Shown here: one piece after another, positions 7,972 to 17,962 of the stretch | Layout of the letters: every line of letters starts with the position of its first letter | How positions within the stretch are numbered: the stretch's first letter is position 1 | DNA from: Pseudanabaena sp. FACHB-2040 | GTDB lineage: Bacteria; Cyanobacteriota; Cyanobacteriia; Phormidesmidales; Phormidesmidaceae | Assembly (NCBI RefSeq): GCF_014696715.1 | Contig: NZ_JACJQO010000022.1 | Location: 372,001-436,000 of the forward strand | Reading direction: 5' to 3' | DNA: 64,000 bases | The notes under the pieces: generated by a model | What the model was told of the DNA's origin: nothing | Database searches by the model: none | Seen by the model: the letters and a program-made list of their open reading frames with translations, nothing else | Position numbers and translations under genes: made by a program

Positions 7972-10137
7972 ATGACAAACCCTCACTCTGCTTTGGTTGC
8001 CACTGTCCTCGCTGCCCTGGGGATAGGATTGGGTGGGGCGCTCAGCCCCCAATCTGCTCAGGCCCTGTCCCTGGGGCAGTTTTACCGGGAACAGCCCCAG
8101 CGCATTTCTATAGGGGCAGGCCTAGGACCTTTAGCAACTGCGATCGCACAGCTGCCCGCAGTCGTCTTGCCGCTCCAGGCAAATCTCACCGAACCTGCCG
8201 CTGACTCTACACCACCCACCTCTGCGCAGATACTGCCTGGTCTGCCGTCTCGTTCACCCCTTTCCTTGCCTCGGCCCAGGCCGGGGGGTGTTGATCCGGC
8301 AGACCAGGTCGCGCCCGCCATCATTGATCTCGATGCTCAAAACCGGCCAATCAATCCGGTGCTGTCGATGACTATGCGAGAGGAGCTAAATAATTTAATC
8401 GGTCGGTTTGAAAGCGCCCTGTTGACGGCAAACTCTTCTCAGCAGCCAACTAAGGTCAGTTTAGACCAGGCCGCTCCGGTGCTGACGGCCTCTGCCAATA
8501 CCTCACCGGTCGAGTCAGACGGCACTGTGCTGCATCCTGCTCTGCTAGAGGCGCGGCAGCTGCTCAATGAGTGGAATGATTTGATTGCCCAGGGAAAATA
8601 TGCGATCGCACGTCAGCGCTGGCAGGCCGTGCGTCAGTCACTCTGGGACAATTTACCCACCGATCGCCCCAGCGCCCAAGCCGAAATTCGCGCTATCTGG
8701 CTGGATCGGGGTACTCTGGTGCAGGCTCGCTCCCCTGAAGGGTTGGCCCAAGTCTTTGACCGCATGGCTGCCGCTGGAGTTAACACCGTCTTTGTCGAAA
8801 CCGTTAACGCGGGCTATCCCATTTATCCCAGCAGCGTTGCGCCCAACCGCAACCCCCTAATTTCAAGCTGGGATCCACTCAAGGCAGCGGTTGACCTGGG
8901 TCACGAGCGAGGCATGTCAGTTCACGCTTGGATCTGGACCTTTGCGGTTGGAAACCAGGTGCACAACCGGCTGCTCAACCTACCCCTCGACTACCCCGGC
9001 CCTCTGCTCACCCTACACCCCGACTGGGCCGGATACGACAACCTGGGCAACGTCGTGCCTCCTGGCCAAACCAAGCCCTTTCTTGACCCGGCCAACCCAG
9101 AAGTTCGCAGCTATTTAATGCGGCTGATTTCAGAGATCATCACCAACTACGAGGTCGATGGGCTACAGCTCGACTATATTCGCTACCCCTTTCAAGATCC
9201 TGGCGCAGGCCGCAGCTACGGCTACGGCACGGCAGCTCGCTGGCGGTTTCGGGCCATGACCGGTATCGATCCACTGCAGTTGGCCACCGGCCCCGGTCAA
9301 AACGCAACCGAGGCCGAGCGCCGCTTCCACCGACAGATGTGGGATCGCTGGACCGATTTTCGGGTGCAGCAGATCTCCTCCTTTGTGCAAGAAGTCTCGC
9401 TGATGGCGCGGCGGCAGCGGCCCGACTTGATTCTCTCCACCGCCGTGTTTGCCCGCCCTGAACTAGAGCGCCGCCACAAGATCCAGCAGGACTGGGGCAC
9501 CTGGGCCAGCCAAGGCTATGTAGACTGGATCGTGCTGATGAGCTACGCCGAAGACACCAATCGGTTTGCCCAGTTGGTGGAGCCCTGGCTGGTTTCCCAA
9601 ACCTTTGGCCGAGCCTTAGTGATTCCCGGCATTCGGCTACTGAACCTGCCCCAGCCCGCCGCCCTCGATCAGATCTTAGCCACCCGCGATCTACCCGCCT
9701 CTGGCTACGCTCTATTTGCCGCCACTGACCTGAACCAGAGCCTAGAAGCAATGCTCAGCCGCACCCAGGGCCAGACGGCTACCCCCTTAAGGGGCAATTC
9801 CCGGCAGGCCTCTTTTCAAATGGCCCACGCTCGCTACCAGTCTCTACAGCAGGAGTGGAATCTGCTGCTGAGCAACCGCCAGCTGTGGATGGAGCAGCCA
9901 GTGCTGACCCCTTGGGTAGAAGAGGTCAACCGCCTGGGCGAGGATCTAGAGGCGCTGGCCGCAGAGCCCTCCGCCCGCCGCTCGCGCGATGCCAAGCTTC
10001 GTTTGGAGAAAGTTCGCAGCGCCCTTAACGAGCGGGTGCTGGTACAGACGACCAACAGCAGCTACCGACTACAAACCTGGCAGCATCGGCTGACGGCTAT
10101 CGAACAGCTGCTAGCCCACGGTGAAGGGGTTCGATAG
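7972..10137 (+). CDS. Secreted GHL10-type glycoside hydrolase-like protein
   Basis: A 721-residue protein of the glycosyl-hydrolase-like 10 (DUF187, PF02638) family, presumed to act on extracellular or periplasmic polysaccharide. I choose ATG 7972 rather than the TTG 45 bp upstream because it gives a clean signal peptide: a hydrophobic stretch LVATVLAALGIGLGGAL followed by an Ala-X-Ala-type site near residue 30. A Pro-rich linker (about 60-120) and helices precede the TIM-barrel domain (about 236-560), with IRAIWLDRGTLV, VNTVFVETVNAGYPIYPS, HAWIWTFAVG, FLDPANPEVRSYL and VDGLQLDYIRYP. Acidic residues in those strands are the likely catalytic site. The C-terminus is helical. It is monocistronic by position. 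Substrate unknown. Confidence 0.85.
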   Translation: MTNPHSALVATVLAALGIGLGGALSPQSAQALSLGQFYREQPQRISIGAGLGPLATAIAQLPAVVLPLQANLTEPAADSTPPTSAQILPGLPSRSPLSLPRPRPGGVDPADQVAPAIIDLDAQNRPINPVLSMTMREELNNLIGRFESALLTANSSQQPTKVSLDQAAPVLTASANTSPVESDGTVLHPALLEARQLLNEWNDLIAQGKYAIARQRWQAVRQSLWDNLPTDRPSAQAEIRAIWLDRGTLVQARSPEGLAQVFDRMAAAGVNTVFVETVNAGYPIYPSSVAPNRNPLISSWDPLKAAVDLGHERGMSVHAWIWTFAVGNQVHNRLLNLPLDYPGPLLTLHPDWAGYDNLGNVVPPGQTKPFLDPANPEVRSYLMRLISEIITNYEVDGLQLDYIRYPFQDPGAGRSYGYGTAARWRFRAMTGIDPLQLATGPGQNATEAERRFHRQMWDRWTDFRVQQISSFVQEVSLMARRQRPDLILSTAVFARPELERRHKIQQDWGTWASQGYVDWIVLMSYAEDTNRFAQLVEPWLVSQTFGRALVIPGIRLLNLPQPAALDQILATRDLPASGYALFAATDLNQSLEAMLSRTQGQTATPLRGNSRQASFQMAHARYQSLQQEWNLLLSNRQLWMEQPVLTPWVEEVNRLGEDLEALAAEPSARRSRDAKLRLEKVRSALNERVLVQTTNSSYRLQTWQHRLTAIEQLLAHGEGVR

Positions 10138-10358
10138 CCTCGCCCTATCTACAGCCCCAAACTGCCTGTAGCCCTAGCGCTATAAACTCCTCGATTTCAG
10201 GCTCTACTTCAGGAAATCCGGACAATTGTCAGGAAAAGTTGCCAAGCAGGCGGATTCGTCGCCGTCAGCCCTGTAAAAAGAAGCAGGACTGAATTCGTCG
10301 CCCTGTATCCATCCAGAGTCCTAAAGTTCATGGTCTCTAGGGTGAAGGCTATTTTGGC
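10138..10358 (+). promoter_or_regulatory. Upstream region of the Amt-kinase gene with a spaced direct repeat
   Basis: ATTCGTCGCC occurs at 10254-10263 and again at 10293-10302 (39 bp apart), and GCCCTGTA also occurs next to each. The repeats could be regulator sites. I saw no good NtcA box (GTA-N8-TAC), which would have been expected if the gene were controlled by nitrogen status in the usual way. Confidence 0.25.
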
Positions 10359-13004
10359 ATGGCAACAAGCTCGATCGATGTTCTGTGGGTTCTAGTTTGC
10401 GCCAGCCTGGTGTTTTTGATGCAGGCGGGCTTTTTATGCTTGGAAGCGGGATCTACCCGCAGTAAAAACAACATTAACGTTGCCGTCAAAAACCTGGCTG
10501 ATTTTGGCGTATCTGTGCTGTGTTTTTGGCTGTTTGGCTATGCTCTGATGTTTGGCCGCACCGCCTATGGCTGGGTGGGCACCAGTGCCCTACTCCCGGA
10601 TGTGGGACAGGGCGAGGTGTGGCTGGTGGTGTTTTTTCTATTTCAGGTAATGTTTTGCGGCACCTCGGTGACGATTGTCTCCGGGGCCGTAGCTGAGCGG
10701 ATGCGTTTCAGCGGCTACATGCTGGTGACCGTGCTGCTGTCGGGTCTGATCTATCCAATCTTTGGCCACTGGGCCTGGAACGGGCTGGATCTGGGGTACT
10801 CAGCTGGCTGGCTGGGAGAGCACGGCTTTGTAGACTTTGCCGGATCAACCGTGGTGCATAGCGTGGGCGGCTGGGTTTCTCTAGCCGCTGTGCTGATTTT
10901 GGGGCCGCGCATCGGCCGCTTTTCTCGCAAGCGCAACCGCTCTCCGATAGCAGGGTACGACCTGCCGTTGGCGGTGCTGGGCACTATGCTGCTGTGGTTC
11001 GGCTGGTTTGGCTTTAATGGCGGCAGTGTGTTGGCGCTCAACTATCAGGTGCCGGGTATTTTGGCCAATACGCTGCTGGCCGGATCGGCTGGCATGGTCA
11101 CGCCGATGCTGCTAAGCCTATCCCGTGGAAGAAGGTTGCCTGTACCCACTGTCATCAATGGCTCCCTGGCTGGACTGGTGGCGATTACGGCCAACTGCCA
11201 TGTAGTTCACGCGCCAGAAGCGGTGCTAATTGGCGCTATTGGATCAGGGGTAATGTTGCTGTGCGATCGCACCCTCGTCGCCCTCTCCATTGACGATGCT
11301 GTGGGCGCGATTCCAGTCCACCTGGCAGCGGGCATTTGGGGCACGCTGGCAGTGGCTCTGTTTGGCGATCTGAGTCTAATTGGCACCGGCCTGTCTCGCT
11401 TGGGCCAGCTCCAAATGCAGATGGTGGGCGTGCTGGTGGCAGCGGTCTGGTCTTTTGGGGTGACCTATCTACTGCTGTGGGGGCTCAACCGCTGTTATCC
11501 ATTGCGGGTGAGCCCCCGGCAGGAGCACATTGGCCTTAACATCTCTGAGCACGAAGCCAGCAACGATCTAGTCGATTTGTTTACCGTGATGCGGCAGCAA
11601 GCCCGCACCGGCAACCTGCGGCTACGGGCACCGATGGACCCCTTTACCCCCGCCGGCCAAATTGCGGCTCGCTATAACCAGGTGATCGGTGCGCTGGAGG
11701 CTGCGATCGCAGGCACCGAAGCCATTGTTCAAAACGCGATTGAAGCGATTGTAGTCGTCTCCAAGCAGAGCCTTAAAGTGCGGTCGGCTAACCCAGCAGT
11801 CGGCAAAATTTTTGGCCTGTCTGCGAGCCAGGTAAAGGGGCAGCCCATCACCCTGCTAGCCGGGATAAGTCAAGGCGACTCCCCCGTTTCAGATCTAGAG
11901 CCTATGCGCCAGTGGCTAGCCCAAGCCAGCGTTGATGGCAGTCCCTACGAGCTGTTGGGCAAGCGCCGCAGCGGCGGCCTGTTTCCGCTAGAGGCTACCG
12001 TAGCCGAAGCCCAGACCCAGCGGGATAGCTGCTACACCCTAATTTTGCGAGACATTACCCTGCGCAAGCAGGCCGAGGAAGTTTTGCAGGAAGCCGCCGC
12101 TAAAGATGAGAAGTCGCGCCAGCTAGAGCAAGCCCTGCAGGAACTGCGCCAGGCCCAAATTCAGCTAGTCCACAGCGAGAAAATGTCGAGCTTGGGCCAG
12201 CTGGTCGCAGGTATGGCCCACGAGATCAACAATCCGATCAACTTTATTTACGGCAACCTCAGTCACGCAGAGCAGTACGTCGAAGATTTGCTAACCGTGA
12301 TCGATGCCTACAGCAAAGACTGTCCCTGCTCATCCGACCGGCTTGACCACCTGATCAAGGAGGTTGATCTGGGCTATCTGCGCCAAGACTTGCCCAAACT
12401 GCTGCTGTCGATGCGTAGCGGCACCGAGCGGATCACTGACATCATCAAAGCTCTGCGCGATTTTTCTAGGTTAGGTGGGGCTGAGCTGCAGATAGTAGAC
12501 ATTCATCAGGGCATCGAGAGCACCCTAACCATTTTGAACAGTCGCCTGCGGGAAACCAACCAGCGACCTGCGATCGCAATTCTGCGCCAATACAGTGCTC
12601 TGCCCCCAGTAGAGTGCTACGCCAGCCAACTCAACCAAGTTTTTATGAACCTGCTGACCAACGCCATTGATGCCCTCGATGAAAAAGCAGCTCAGCCCCT
12701 GACCGACGCTTGGATACCCCGACTCAAGCTAACCACCCACATTACCCCAGCCCACACCATTCGCATTCAGATAGCCGACAATGGCGTGGGCATCCCAGAG
12801 GCCGTACAGGGGCGCATCCTAGACCCCTTCTTTACCACTAAGCCCGTGGGCAAAGGCACCGGCCTAGGCATGTCAATCAGCTACCAGATCGTAGTAGACC
12901 GACACCACGGCAGACTCAAGTGTGACTCCAGCCCGGGCCGAGGTACCCGTTTTCTAATTGAGATTCCCCTGGGGCAGGCTGTCCAGCAGGGAGAACTGGG
13001 CTAA
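10359..13004 (+). CDS. Ammonium transporter-histidine kinase fusion (ammonium sensor kinase)
   Basis: An 881-residue membrane sensor. Residues 1-390 are a full Amt/Rh-type ammonium transporter with about eleven membrane segments. Both pore histidines are present: H167 in [11 protein letters not shown] and H321 in [11 protein letters not shown], matching H168/H318 of E. coli AmtB. A short linker (about 391-450) leads to a PAS domain (about 450-570), a coiled coil (575-605), and a histidine kinase: H621 in [13 protein letters not shown]-box [11 protein letters not shown] (about 763), G1 IADNGVGIP (about 805) and [10 protein letters not shown] (about 832). ATG 10359 gives the usual Amt start. 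Known relatives are Amt-kinase fusions such as the anammox protein Ks-Amt5, described as an ammonium sensor. No response regulator or glnB gene is adjacent. Whether it transports or only senses is not shown by sequence. Confidence 0.92.
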   Translation: MATSSIDVLWVLVCASLVFLMQAGFLCLEAGSTRSKNNINVAVKNLADFGVSVLCFWLFGYALMFGRTAYGWVGTSALLPDVGQGEVWLVVFFLFQVMFCGTSVTIVSGAVAERMRFSGYMLVTVLLSGLIYPIFGHWAWNGLDLGYSAGWLGEHGFVDFAGSTVVHSVGGWVSLAAVLILGPRIGRFSRKRNRSPIAGYDLPLAVLGTMLLWFGWFGFNGGSVLALNYQVPGILANTLLAGSAGMVTPMLLSLSRGRRLPVPTVINGSLAGLVAITANCHVVHAPEAVLIGAIGSGVMLLCDRTLVALSIDDAVGAIPVHLAAGIWGTLAVALFGDLSLIGTGLSRLGQLQMQMVGVLVAAVWSFGVTYLLLWGLNRCYPLRVSPRQEHIGLNISEHEASNDLVDLFTVMRQQARTGNLRLRAPMDPFTPAGQIAARYNQVIGALEAAIAGTEAIVQNAIEAIVVVSKQSLKVRSANPAVGKIFGLSASQVKGQPITLLAGISQGDSPVSDLEPMRQWLAQASVDGSPYELLGKRRSGGLFPLEATVAEAQTQRDSCYTLILRDITLRKQAEEVLQEAAAKDEKSRQLEQALQELRQAQIQLVHSEKMSSLGQLVAGMAHEINNPINFIYGNLSHAEQYVEDLLTVIDAYSKDCPCSSDRLDHLIKEVDLGYLRQDLPKLLLSMRSGTERITDIIKALRDFSRLGGAELQIVDIHQGIESTLTILNSRLRETNQRPAIAILRQYSALPPVECYASQLNQVFMNLLTNAIDALDEKAAQPLTDAWIPRLKLTTHITPAHTIRIQIADNGVGIPEAVQGRILDPFFTTKPVGKGTGLGMSISYQIVVDRHHGRLKCDSSPGRGTRFLIEIPLGQAVQQGELG

Positions 13005-13020
13005 TGAGGATACAGGAATG

Positions 13021-13047
13021 CGAGGAGGAGAAACGCTTCTCCTCTCG
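13021..13047. repeat. Hairpin after the Amt-kinase gene
   Basis: GAGGAGAA (13025-13032) and TTCTCCTC (13037-13044) form a perfect 8-bp stem with a 4-nt loop. There is no T-run on either side, so it is a weak terminator candidate between the sensor gene and the polysaccharide locus. Confidence 0.4.
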
Positions 13048-13118
13048 ATCATCACCTGATCACTTCCTACGCCAGGACGGGCACGTTATAGCCAGCCCCA
13101 GGAAAACCCCTTGTTCCC

Positions 13119-13952
13119 ATGTCCCACGACGCTCCCGAACTGATCATTGAAGCGGGCCGCACCGAGGCCCAATATTGGCGCGACCTCTGGCGCTACCGAG
13201 AGCTGTTTTACTTTCTGGCCTGGCGAGACATTTTGGTGCGCTACAAACAGACTGCCGTAGGCGTTGCTTGGGCCCTGATTCGGCCTTTTCTAACGATGGT
13301 GGTGTTTTCGGTGGTGTTTGGTCGGTTGGCCGACCTGCCGTCTGAAGGCGATGCGCCTTACCCAATTCTGGTCTTCTCAGCAATGCTGCCCTGGCAATTT
13401 TTTGCCAACGCCCTAAGCGAGTGCAGCAACAGCCTGATCAGCAACGCCAACCTGATCTCTAAAGTCTATTTTCCCCGGCTAGTAGTGCCTACCAGTGCAG
13501 TAATCGTCAGTTTCGTAGACTTCCTGATTTCAGGCATTATTTTGCTGGGGCTGATGGCCTATTACAATGCAGCACCTTCTTGGCGAATATTGTCGCTGCC
13601 ACTGTTTGTGCTGGTGGCGTTTGCCGCCGCGATGGGGGGCGGTCTGTGGCTGGCAGCCCTCAACGTGCAGTACCGTGACTTTCGCTATGTGGTGCCGTTT
13701 CTAGTACAGTTTGGCCTCTACATCTCGCCGGTTGGCTTTAGCAGCAGCATTGTGCCCGAGCGCTGGCGACTGCTGTATTCGCTTAACCCCATGGTGGGGG
13801 TGATCGATGGCTTTCGCTGGGCAATTATTGGCGGCGAGGTGCAGCTCTATTGGCCTGGTTTTTTGCTGTCGCTACTGCTGGTAGTGGGGCTGCTGGTAAC
13901 AGGCATTCTCTATTTCCGCCGCATGGAACGCACTTTTGCTGACGTGATTTAG
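13119..13952 (+). CDS. wzm: ABC-2 type polysaccharide exporter permease (Wzm)
   Basis: A 277-residue integral membrane protein with about six transmembrane segments. Known role: it forms the channel of the ABC transporter that moves a finished undecaprenyl-linked O-antigen or capsule chain across the inner membrane. Diagnostic features are the amphipathic N-terminal part with RDILVRYKQTAVGVAWALIRP-like sequence around 37-57, LPWQFFANAL, and a C-terminal NPMVGVIDGFRWAI followed by YFRRMERTFADVI. Its ATPase partner is the gene at 15124, separated from it by gmd. It begins the polysaccharide locus. Confidence 0.92.
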   Translation: MSHDAPELIIEAGRTEAQYWRDLWRYRELFYFLAWRDILVRYKQTAVGVAWALIRPFLTMVVFSVVFGRLADLPSEGDAPYPILVFSAMLPWQFFANALSECSNSLISNANLISKVYFPRLVVPTSAVIVSFVDFLISGIILLGLMAYYNAAPSWRILSLPLFVLVAFAAAMGGGLWLAALNVQYRDFRYVVPFLVQFGLYISPVGFSSSIVPERWRLLYSLNPMVGVIDGFRWAIIGGEVQLYWPGFLLSLLLVVGLLVTGILYFRRMERTFADVI

Positions 13953-13983
13953 CTATAACAAGGACAAATAAGTCCAGCGATCT

Positions 13984-14958
13984 ATGAAAAAAGCACTAAT
14001 CTGCGGAATCTCTGGTCAGGATGGAGCCTACCTGGCAAAACTGCTGCTAGACAAAGGCTATACCGTCTGCGGCACCTCACGAGACGCGCAGATGTCGTCT
14101 TTTAGAAACCTGGTGCAGTTGGGCATTCGCGATCAGGTCAAGCTGGAGTCAATGGCGACAACAGACTTTCGCAGCGTGCTCCAGGTAGTGAGCAAGTTTG
14201 ACCCTGATGAGATCTACAACCTAGCAGGTCAAAGTTCGGTAGGCCTGTCTTTTGAGCAGCCAGTGGAGACGCTCGAGAGCATGGCGACCGCTACCCTCAA
14301 TCTGCTGGAGGTGATTCGCTTTGTGGCCAAGCCCATTCGGTTTTACAATGCCGGGTCAAGTGAGTGCTTTGGCAACACCCATGGCGAACCCGCCGATGAA
14401 AACACGCCCTTTCGGCCCCGCAGCCCTTACGGGGTAGCTAAAGCCGCTGCCTTTTGGGAAGTAGCGAACTATCGTGAAGCCTATGGCCTATTTGCCTGCT
14501 CCGGCATTCTATATAACCATGAGTCGCCGCTGCGGCCCGAGCGGTTTGTCACGCAAAAGATTGTGACCACCGCCTGCCGTATTGCTGCAGGCAGCAAAGA
14601 GACTCTGCGGCTGGGTAATATCGACATCGAGCGCGACTGGGGCTGGGCTCCAGAATATGTCGAAGCCATGTGGCGCATGCTGCAGCAAGCTGTAGCCGAT
14701 GACTATGTGATTGCTACGGGCGCATCATACAAGCTGAAGACATTCATAGAAGAGGCGTTTGCAGCGGTCGGGTTGAACTGGCAAGAACATATCATGATCG
14801 ACCAGAGCCTATTTCGCCCCTCAGAAATTGCCCGAGGTCAGGGCAACCCAGCCAAAGCTCAACAGCAACTCGGCTGGCAGGCCCAGTTTCAAATGCCAGA
14901 CGTGGCTCGGATGATGGTCGAGGTCAAACGAGCAGCCCTCAGCGTATCCTCAAATTAA
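13984..14958 (+). CDS. gmd: GDP-mannose 4,6-dehydratase
   Basis: A 324-residue short-chain dehydrogenase/reductase that turns GDP-D-mannose into GDP-4-keto-6-deoxymannose, the branch point to GDP-fucose and GDP-rhamnose. Seen: NADP(H)-binding GISGQDGAYL (8-17) with GTSRD after the second strand, NLAGQSSVGLSFEQP, the catalytic S126-E127 (GSSECFG) and Y149-x3-K153 (SPYGVAK), and the Gmd hallmark RDWGWAPEYVEAMW. It is slightly shorter than usual Gmd (about 345-370). It sits 31 bp after wzm. A reductase that could complete GDP-D-rhamnose is the epimerase-like gene at 24503. Confidence 0.9.
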   Translation: MKKALICGISGQDGAYLAKLLLDKGYTVCGTSRDAQMSSFRNLVQLGIRDQVKLESMATTDFRSVLQVVSKFDPDEIYNLAGQSSVGLSFEQPVETLESMATATLNLLEVIRFVAKPIRFYNAGSSECFGNTHGEPADENTPFRPRSPYGVAKAAAFWEVANYREAYGLFACSGILYNHESPLRPERFVTQKIVTTACRIAAGSKETLRLGNIDIERDWGWAPEYVEAMWRMLQQAVADDYVIATGASYKLKTFIEEAFAAVGLNWQEHIMIDQSLFRPSEIARGQGNPAKAQQQLGWQAQFQMPDVARMMVEVKRAALSVSSN

Positions 14959-15123
14959 GCATGACAGCTTTGGAAGTCAGTTTTGTGGAAGTCTTTGAAG
15001 GTTAGCCAGTGCTCCTCTGATTCGGCTGTCTACGTAACTTTATGTAAGCCCTCTTGACACGTTCATAAAGCTTTGAGGGCACACTGACAGTAGTTACATT
15101 GCTCCTGCATAGTTCCCACTGCC
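14959..15123 (+). promoter_or_regulatory. Intergenic region with inverted repeat upstream of wzt
   Basis: GCCCTC and GAGGGC arms about 20 bp apart (near 15047-15078) enclose a TTGACA hexamer. No well-spaced -10 hexamer follows it, so a promoter here is uncertain. The gap is one of the larger ones inside the locus and may start a new transcript. Confidence 0.3.
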
Positions 15124-16443
15124 ATGTCTGACACGGTCATCCGCGTCGAGAATTTAGGAAAGAAATACGTTCTTGGCCAGCAACAACAAGGTGCTTATCG
15201 CTACACTGCCTTACGGGATGTGATTAGCGATCGCATTAAGTCTCTAAGACGCAGTTTCCGCAAACCCCGACAGCATCAGCCCAAGGAAACCCAAGAAGAT
15301 TTCTGGGCACTCAAAGATGTCTCCTTTGAGGTTAAGCAGGGCGAAGTTATTGGTATTATCGGCCGCAATGGGGCTGGCAAATCTACTCTGCTAAAGATCC
15401 TTAGCCGCATTACCGAGCCGACTAAGGGCCGAATTCATTTGAAAGGACGGGTCGCCAGCCTTCTAGAAGTTGGCACGGGCTTTCACCCAGAGCTTACGGG
15501 ACGAGAAAACATTTTTCTCAATGGAGCAATCCTGGGCATGAGCAAAGCAGAAATCAACCGCAAGTTCGATGAAATCGTTGAATTTGCCGAGATTAGTCAA
15601 TTCTTAGATACCCCAGTAAAACGGTACTCCTCAGGCATGTATGTGAGGCTAGCCTTTGCTGTTGCCGCCCATCTAGAGCCAGAAATTCTAGTTATTGACG
15701 AAGTCTTAGCTGTGGGAGATGCCAACTTCCAAAAGAAGTGCTTGGGCAAGATGGGAGATATTGCAAAACAGGACGGTAGAACTGTTTTGTTTGTTAGTCA
15801 CAATATGGCTGCTGTAGAAAACCTCTGCCAAAAAGGACTCTACCTACAAAAAGGCAGTGTTCAATTTATTGGTGATAAGTCTGACGCAATCACTAAATAC
15901 ATTGCTAGTTCTTGTGAAACCCAAACATCACTAGCAGACCGTAAAGACCGTCAAGGTTCAGGTGAAATTACTGTTGTCGGCTTTGCCATTAAGGACATCG
16001 AAGGAAACAGTCTTGAAGTTGTTCGATCAGGGCAGGATATTGACATTTATCTCTACTACGAATCTCGCAGCAGCGCCAGATTTAACAGAGTTATTACCAG
16101 TCTCGCAGTTAAAACTCAGCTAGACTCTCCAGTTTTTCTGCAGCACAATCGCTTAACCCAGAAAGAATTTGGCATCCTTCCTCAAAGAGGGGCATTCGTT
16201 TGTCGAATTAACAGGCTGCCTTTATCCTCCTCTAGCTATCTAGTCACCTATTCCTTAATCGTAGACGGTAGCTATTTGGATGGTATTAACAATGCCTTTC
16301 AGCTAACGGTTATTGATGGTAATTTCTTTAACTCTGGAGAGGTTCCTCCAATTGCTCACGGTGTTTGTCTAGTAGATGGCAGCTGGAGATTAGAAGAGGC
16401 AGCTGCCCCAGGTGCAGAACTAAGGCTCCAGGAAAGCTTATGA
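15124..16443 (+). CDS. wzt: ABC polysaccharide exporter ATPase with C-terminal substrate domain (Wzt)
   Basis: A 439-residue ATPase that powers export of a polysaccharide through Wzm. Seen: Walker A GRNGAGKST (about 80-88), signature YSSGMYVRLAFA (about 168-179), Walker B EILVIDEVLAVGD (about 187-199) and the switch histidine in FVSHNMAAVE. Residues from about 265 to the end form an added beta-sandwich-like domain as in Wzt proteins that recognise the capped non-reducing end of the chain, which implies that chain length may be set by a terminal modification. Several methyltransferases follow, which would fit a methyl cap. Its last four bases overlap the next start (ATGA). Confidence 0.93.
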   Translation: MSDTVIRVENLGKKYVLGQQQQGAYRYTALRDVISDRIKSLRRSFRKPRQHQPKETQEDFWALKDVSFEVKQGEVIGIIGRNGAGKSTLLKILSRITEPTKGRIHLKGRVASLLEVGTGFHPELTGRENIFLNGAILGMSKAEINRKFDEIVEFAEISQFLDTPVKRYSSGMYVRLAFAVAAHLEPEILVIDEVLAVGDANFQKKCLGKMGDIAKQDGRTVLFVSHNMAAVENLCQKGLYLQKGSVQFIGDKSDAITKYIASSCETQTSLADRKDRQGSGEITVVGFAIKDIEGNSLEVVRSGQDIDIYLYYESRSSARFNRVITSLAVKTQLDSPVFLQHNRLTQKEFGILPQRGAFVCRINRLPLSSSSYLVTYSLIVDGSYLDGINNAFQLTVIDGNFFNSGEVPPIAHGVCLVDGSWRLEEAAAPGAELRLQESL

Positions 16444-17192
16444 CAGATCAAGCCATCAAACAGCTTAAAGGGTTGTATCACCTTCTCAAGGGTAAACGCC
16501 GCTACACACCTCCAGAAGAGGTAGTAAAAGCTGAGCTAATTTTCTACATTAAGTATCTCCAGGAAGGCATGACCGTCTTTGATGTTGGCTCAAACCTTGG
16601 GGAACTCACTCTACTTTTCTCGAGCCTCATTGGCCACACCGGCAAAGTTCACTGTTTTGAGGCTAGCTCTTCAGTCTTTTCGAAATTTGAATCCTTTTGG
16701 AAAACTTTAGGGCGTCCTCAAATCATTCCTAATAACTTAGCTGTGTCAGACATAGACGGCTACCTCTCACTCAACGTGTACGACGATGAGCACTCAGGAT
16801 GGAACTCTTTAGCCAATCGCCCCCTCGAAAAGTACGGTATTAATATCAAGCCTATTCACACCGAAACCGTAAAATCTACAACGGTAGACAGCTACTGTAA
16901 AGAGCACGGCATTGAGAGCATTGATTTGCTGAAGGTTGACGTAGAGGGAGCCGAGTACCAAGTACTTCTCGGAGCTGTCGAGATGCTGAAAGAGAAGCGG
17001 ATTAAACGCTGCACGTTTGAGTTTGGGGGAACAACCTTTGATATGGGAAACCATCCCGATCAAATCCAGAACTACCTAGATGAAGTTGGCTATAGAATCA
17101 GAAACGTTGTTCCGAGAGATCCAATCTTCCCTGGCCGCAGAAGTGCCTTAGATGCCCAGTTTTCTATGCTTGTCGCAGTACCTAAAATATGA
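16440..17192 (+). CDS. FkbM family methyltransferase
   Basis: A 250-residue SAM-dependent methyltransferase of the FkbM type, commonly O-methylating sugars. ATG 16440 overlaps the wzt stop as ATGA, so I prefer it over the longer open frame that runs inside wzt. Seen: MTVFDVGSNLGELTLLFS (SAM motif I), VHCFEASSSVFSKFE, VDSYCKEHGIESIDLLKVDVEGAEYQVL (FkbM hallmark with DVEGAE) near the C-terminal half. Coupling to wzt suggests it may cap the exported glycan; this is inference. Confidence 0.88.
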   Translation: MTDQAIKQLKGLYHLLKGKRRYTPPEEVVKAELIFYIKYLQEGMTVFDVGSNLGELTLLFSSLIGHTGKVHCFEASSSVFSKFESFWKTLGRPQIIPNNLAVSDIDGYLSLNVYDDEHSGWNSLANRPLEKYGINIKPIHTETVKSTTVDSYCKEHGIESIDLLKVDVEGAEYQVLLGAVEMLKEKRIKRCTFEFGGTTFDMGNHPDQIQNYLDEVGYRIRNVVPRDPIFPGRRSALDAQFSMLVAVPKI

Positions 17193-17944
17193 TTCAAGAA
17201 GTTGTATGGATGGCCCGTCACTTAAAGCGAAAGAACGCTTTGGGCGATATGCTGCGATCTTCAGCTAAAACCCTATCGGCCTGGCAGAGCTTTTGGAAAG
17301 ATTACGCTCAGTATAAAAAGATAGCGGGTGACCAGCAGCCGTTAGTGGATAACCTCTATCCCTGCTTGGGAGACAACACTGGGGAAACCCTCATAGAGCC
17401 TGTGTACTTTTACCAGGATACCTGGGCATTCGAGAAGATTATGGAGCAGCAGCCGGCTAGCCATGTGGATGTGGGTTCCCATCACATGTTTGTAGCCTTT
17501 CTCTCCAAAATCCTGCCCTTGACGATGGTGGATATTCGGCCACTGTCGCTCAAGCTGGAGGGGCTTAACTTTCGAGAGGGCAGCATCTTAGCCCTACCCT
17601 TTGCCGATCAAAGCGTTGAGTCTCTATCGAGTCTTTGTGTGGTTGAGCATATTGGGTTGGGGCGATATGGCGACCCGCTCGACCCAAATGGCACTGAAAA
17701 AGCCCTAGCCGAATTAAAGCGGGTGCTCAAACCCAACGGCGACCTCTACCTATCGTTACCGCTTGACGATGAGAACAAGGTATTTTTTAATGCCCACCGT
17801 GCTTTTCAAGAGGAGTATCTCAAGAAAGTTTTCAAGCCATTAGAAGTTGTCGAGAGCAGGTACATCTACGGCAACAACTTGCTCGACTACCAGCCTAAGG
17901 GGTTTGGCGTTGGACTGTACCACCTCAGATTATCAGACGCTTAA
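17189..17944 (+). CDS. DUF268-like / class I methyltransferase
   Basis: A 251-residue protein whose start overlaps the previous stop. The SAM-binding part resembles DUF268 proteins found in glycan clusters: HVDVGSHHMFVAFLS, then LALPFADQSVESLSSLCVVEHIGLGRYGDP and a KRVLKPNGDLYLSLP strand. Probably methylates a sugar or lipid-linked intermediate, though no substrate can be named. Composition is like its neighbours. It is followed by a separate ribosome site for the next gene. Confidence 0.8.
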   Translation: MIQEVVWMARHLKRKNALGDMLRSSAKTLSAWQSFWKDYAQYKKIAGDQQPLVDNLYPCLGDNTGETLIEPVYFYQDTWAFEKIMEQQPASHVDVGSHHMFVAFLSKILPLTMVDIRPLSLKLEGLNFREGSILALPFADQSVESLSSLCVVEHIGLGRYGDPLDPNGTEKALAELKRVLKPNGDLYLSLPLDDENKVFFNAHRAFQEEYLKKVFKPLEVVESRYIYGNNLLDYQPKGFGVGLYHLRLSDA

Positions 17945-17962
17945 TTGACAGGAGCGATCGCA

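Noticed and set aside
9140-9751. 203-codon minus-strand frame opposite the GHL10-type gene
   Set aside because: Arg/Ser-rich translation typical of antisense to a G+C-rich gene, and the plus strand codes the glycoside hydrolase barrel.
13021-13047. Hairpin after the Amt-kinase gene as a true terminator
   Set aside because: The stem is good, but there is no T-run on either strand; kept only as a repeat.
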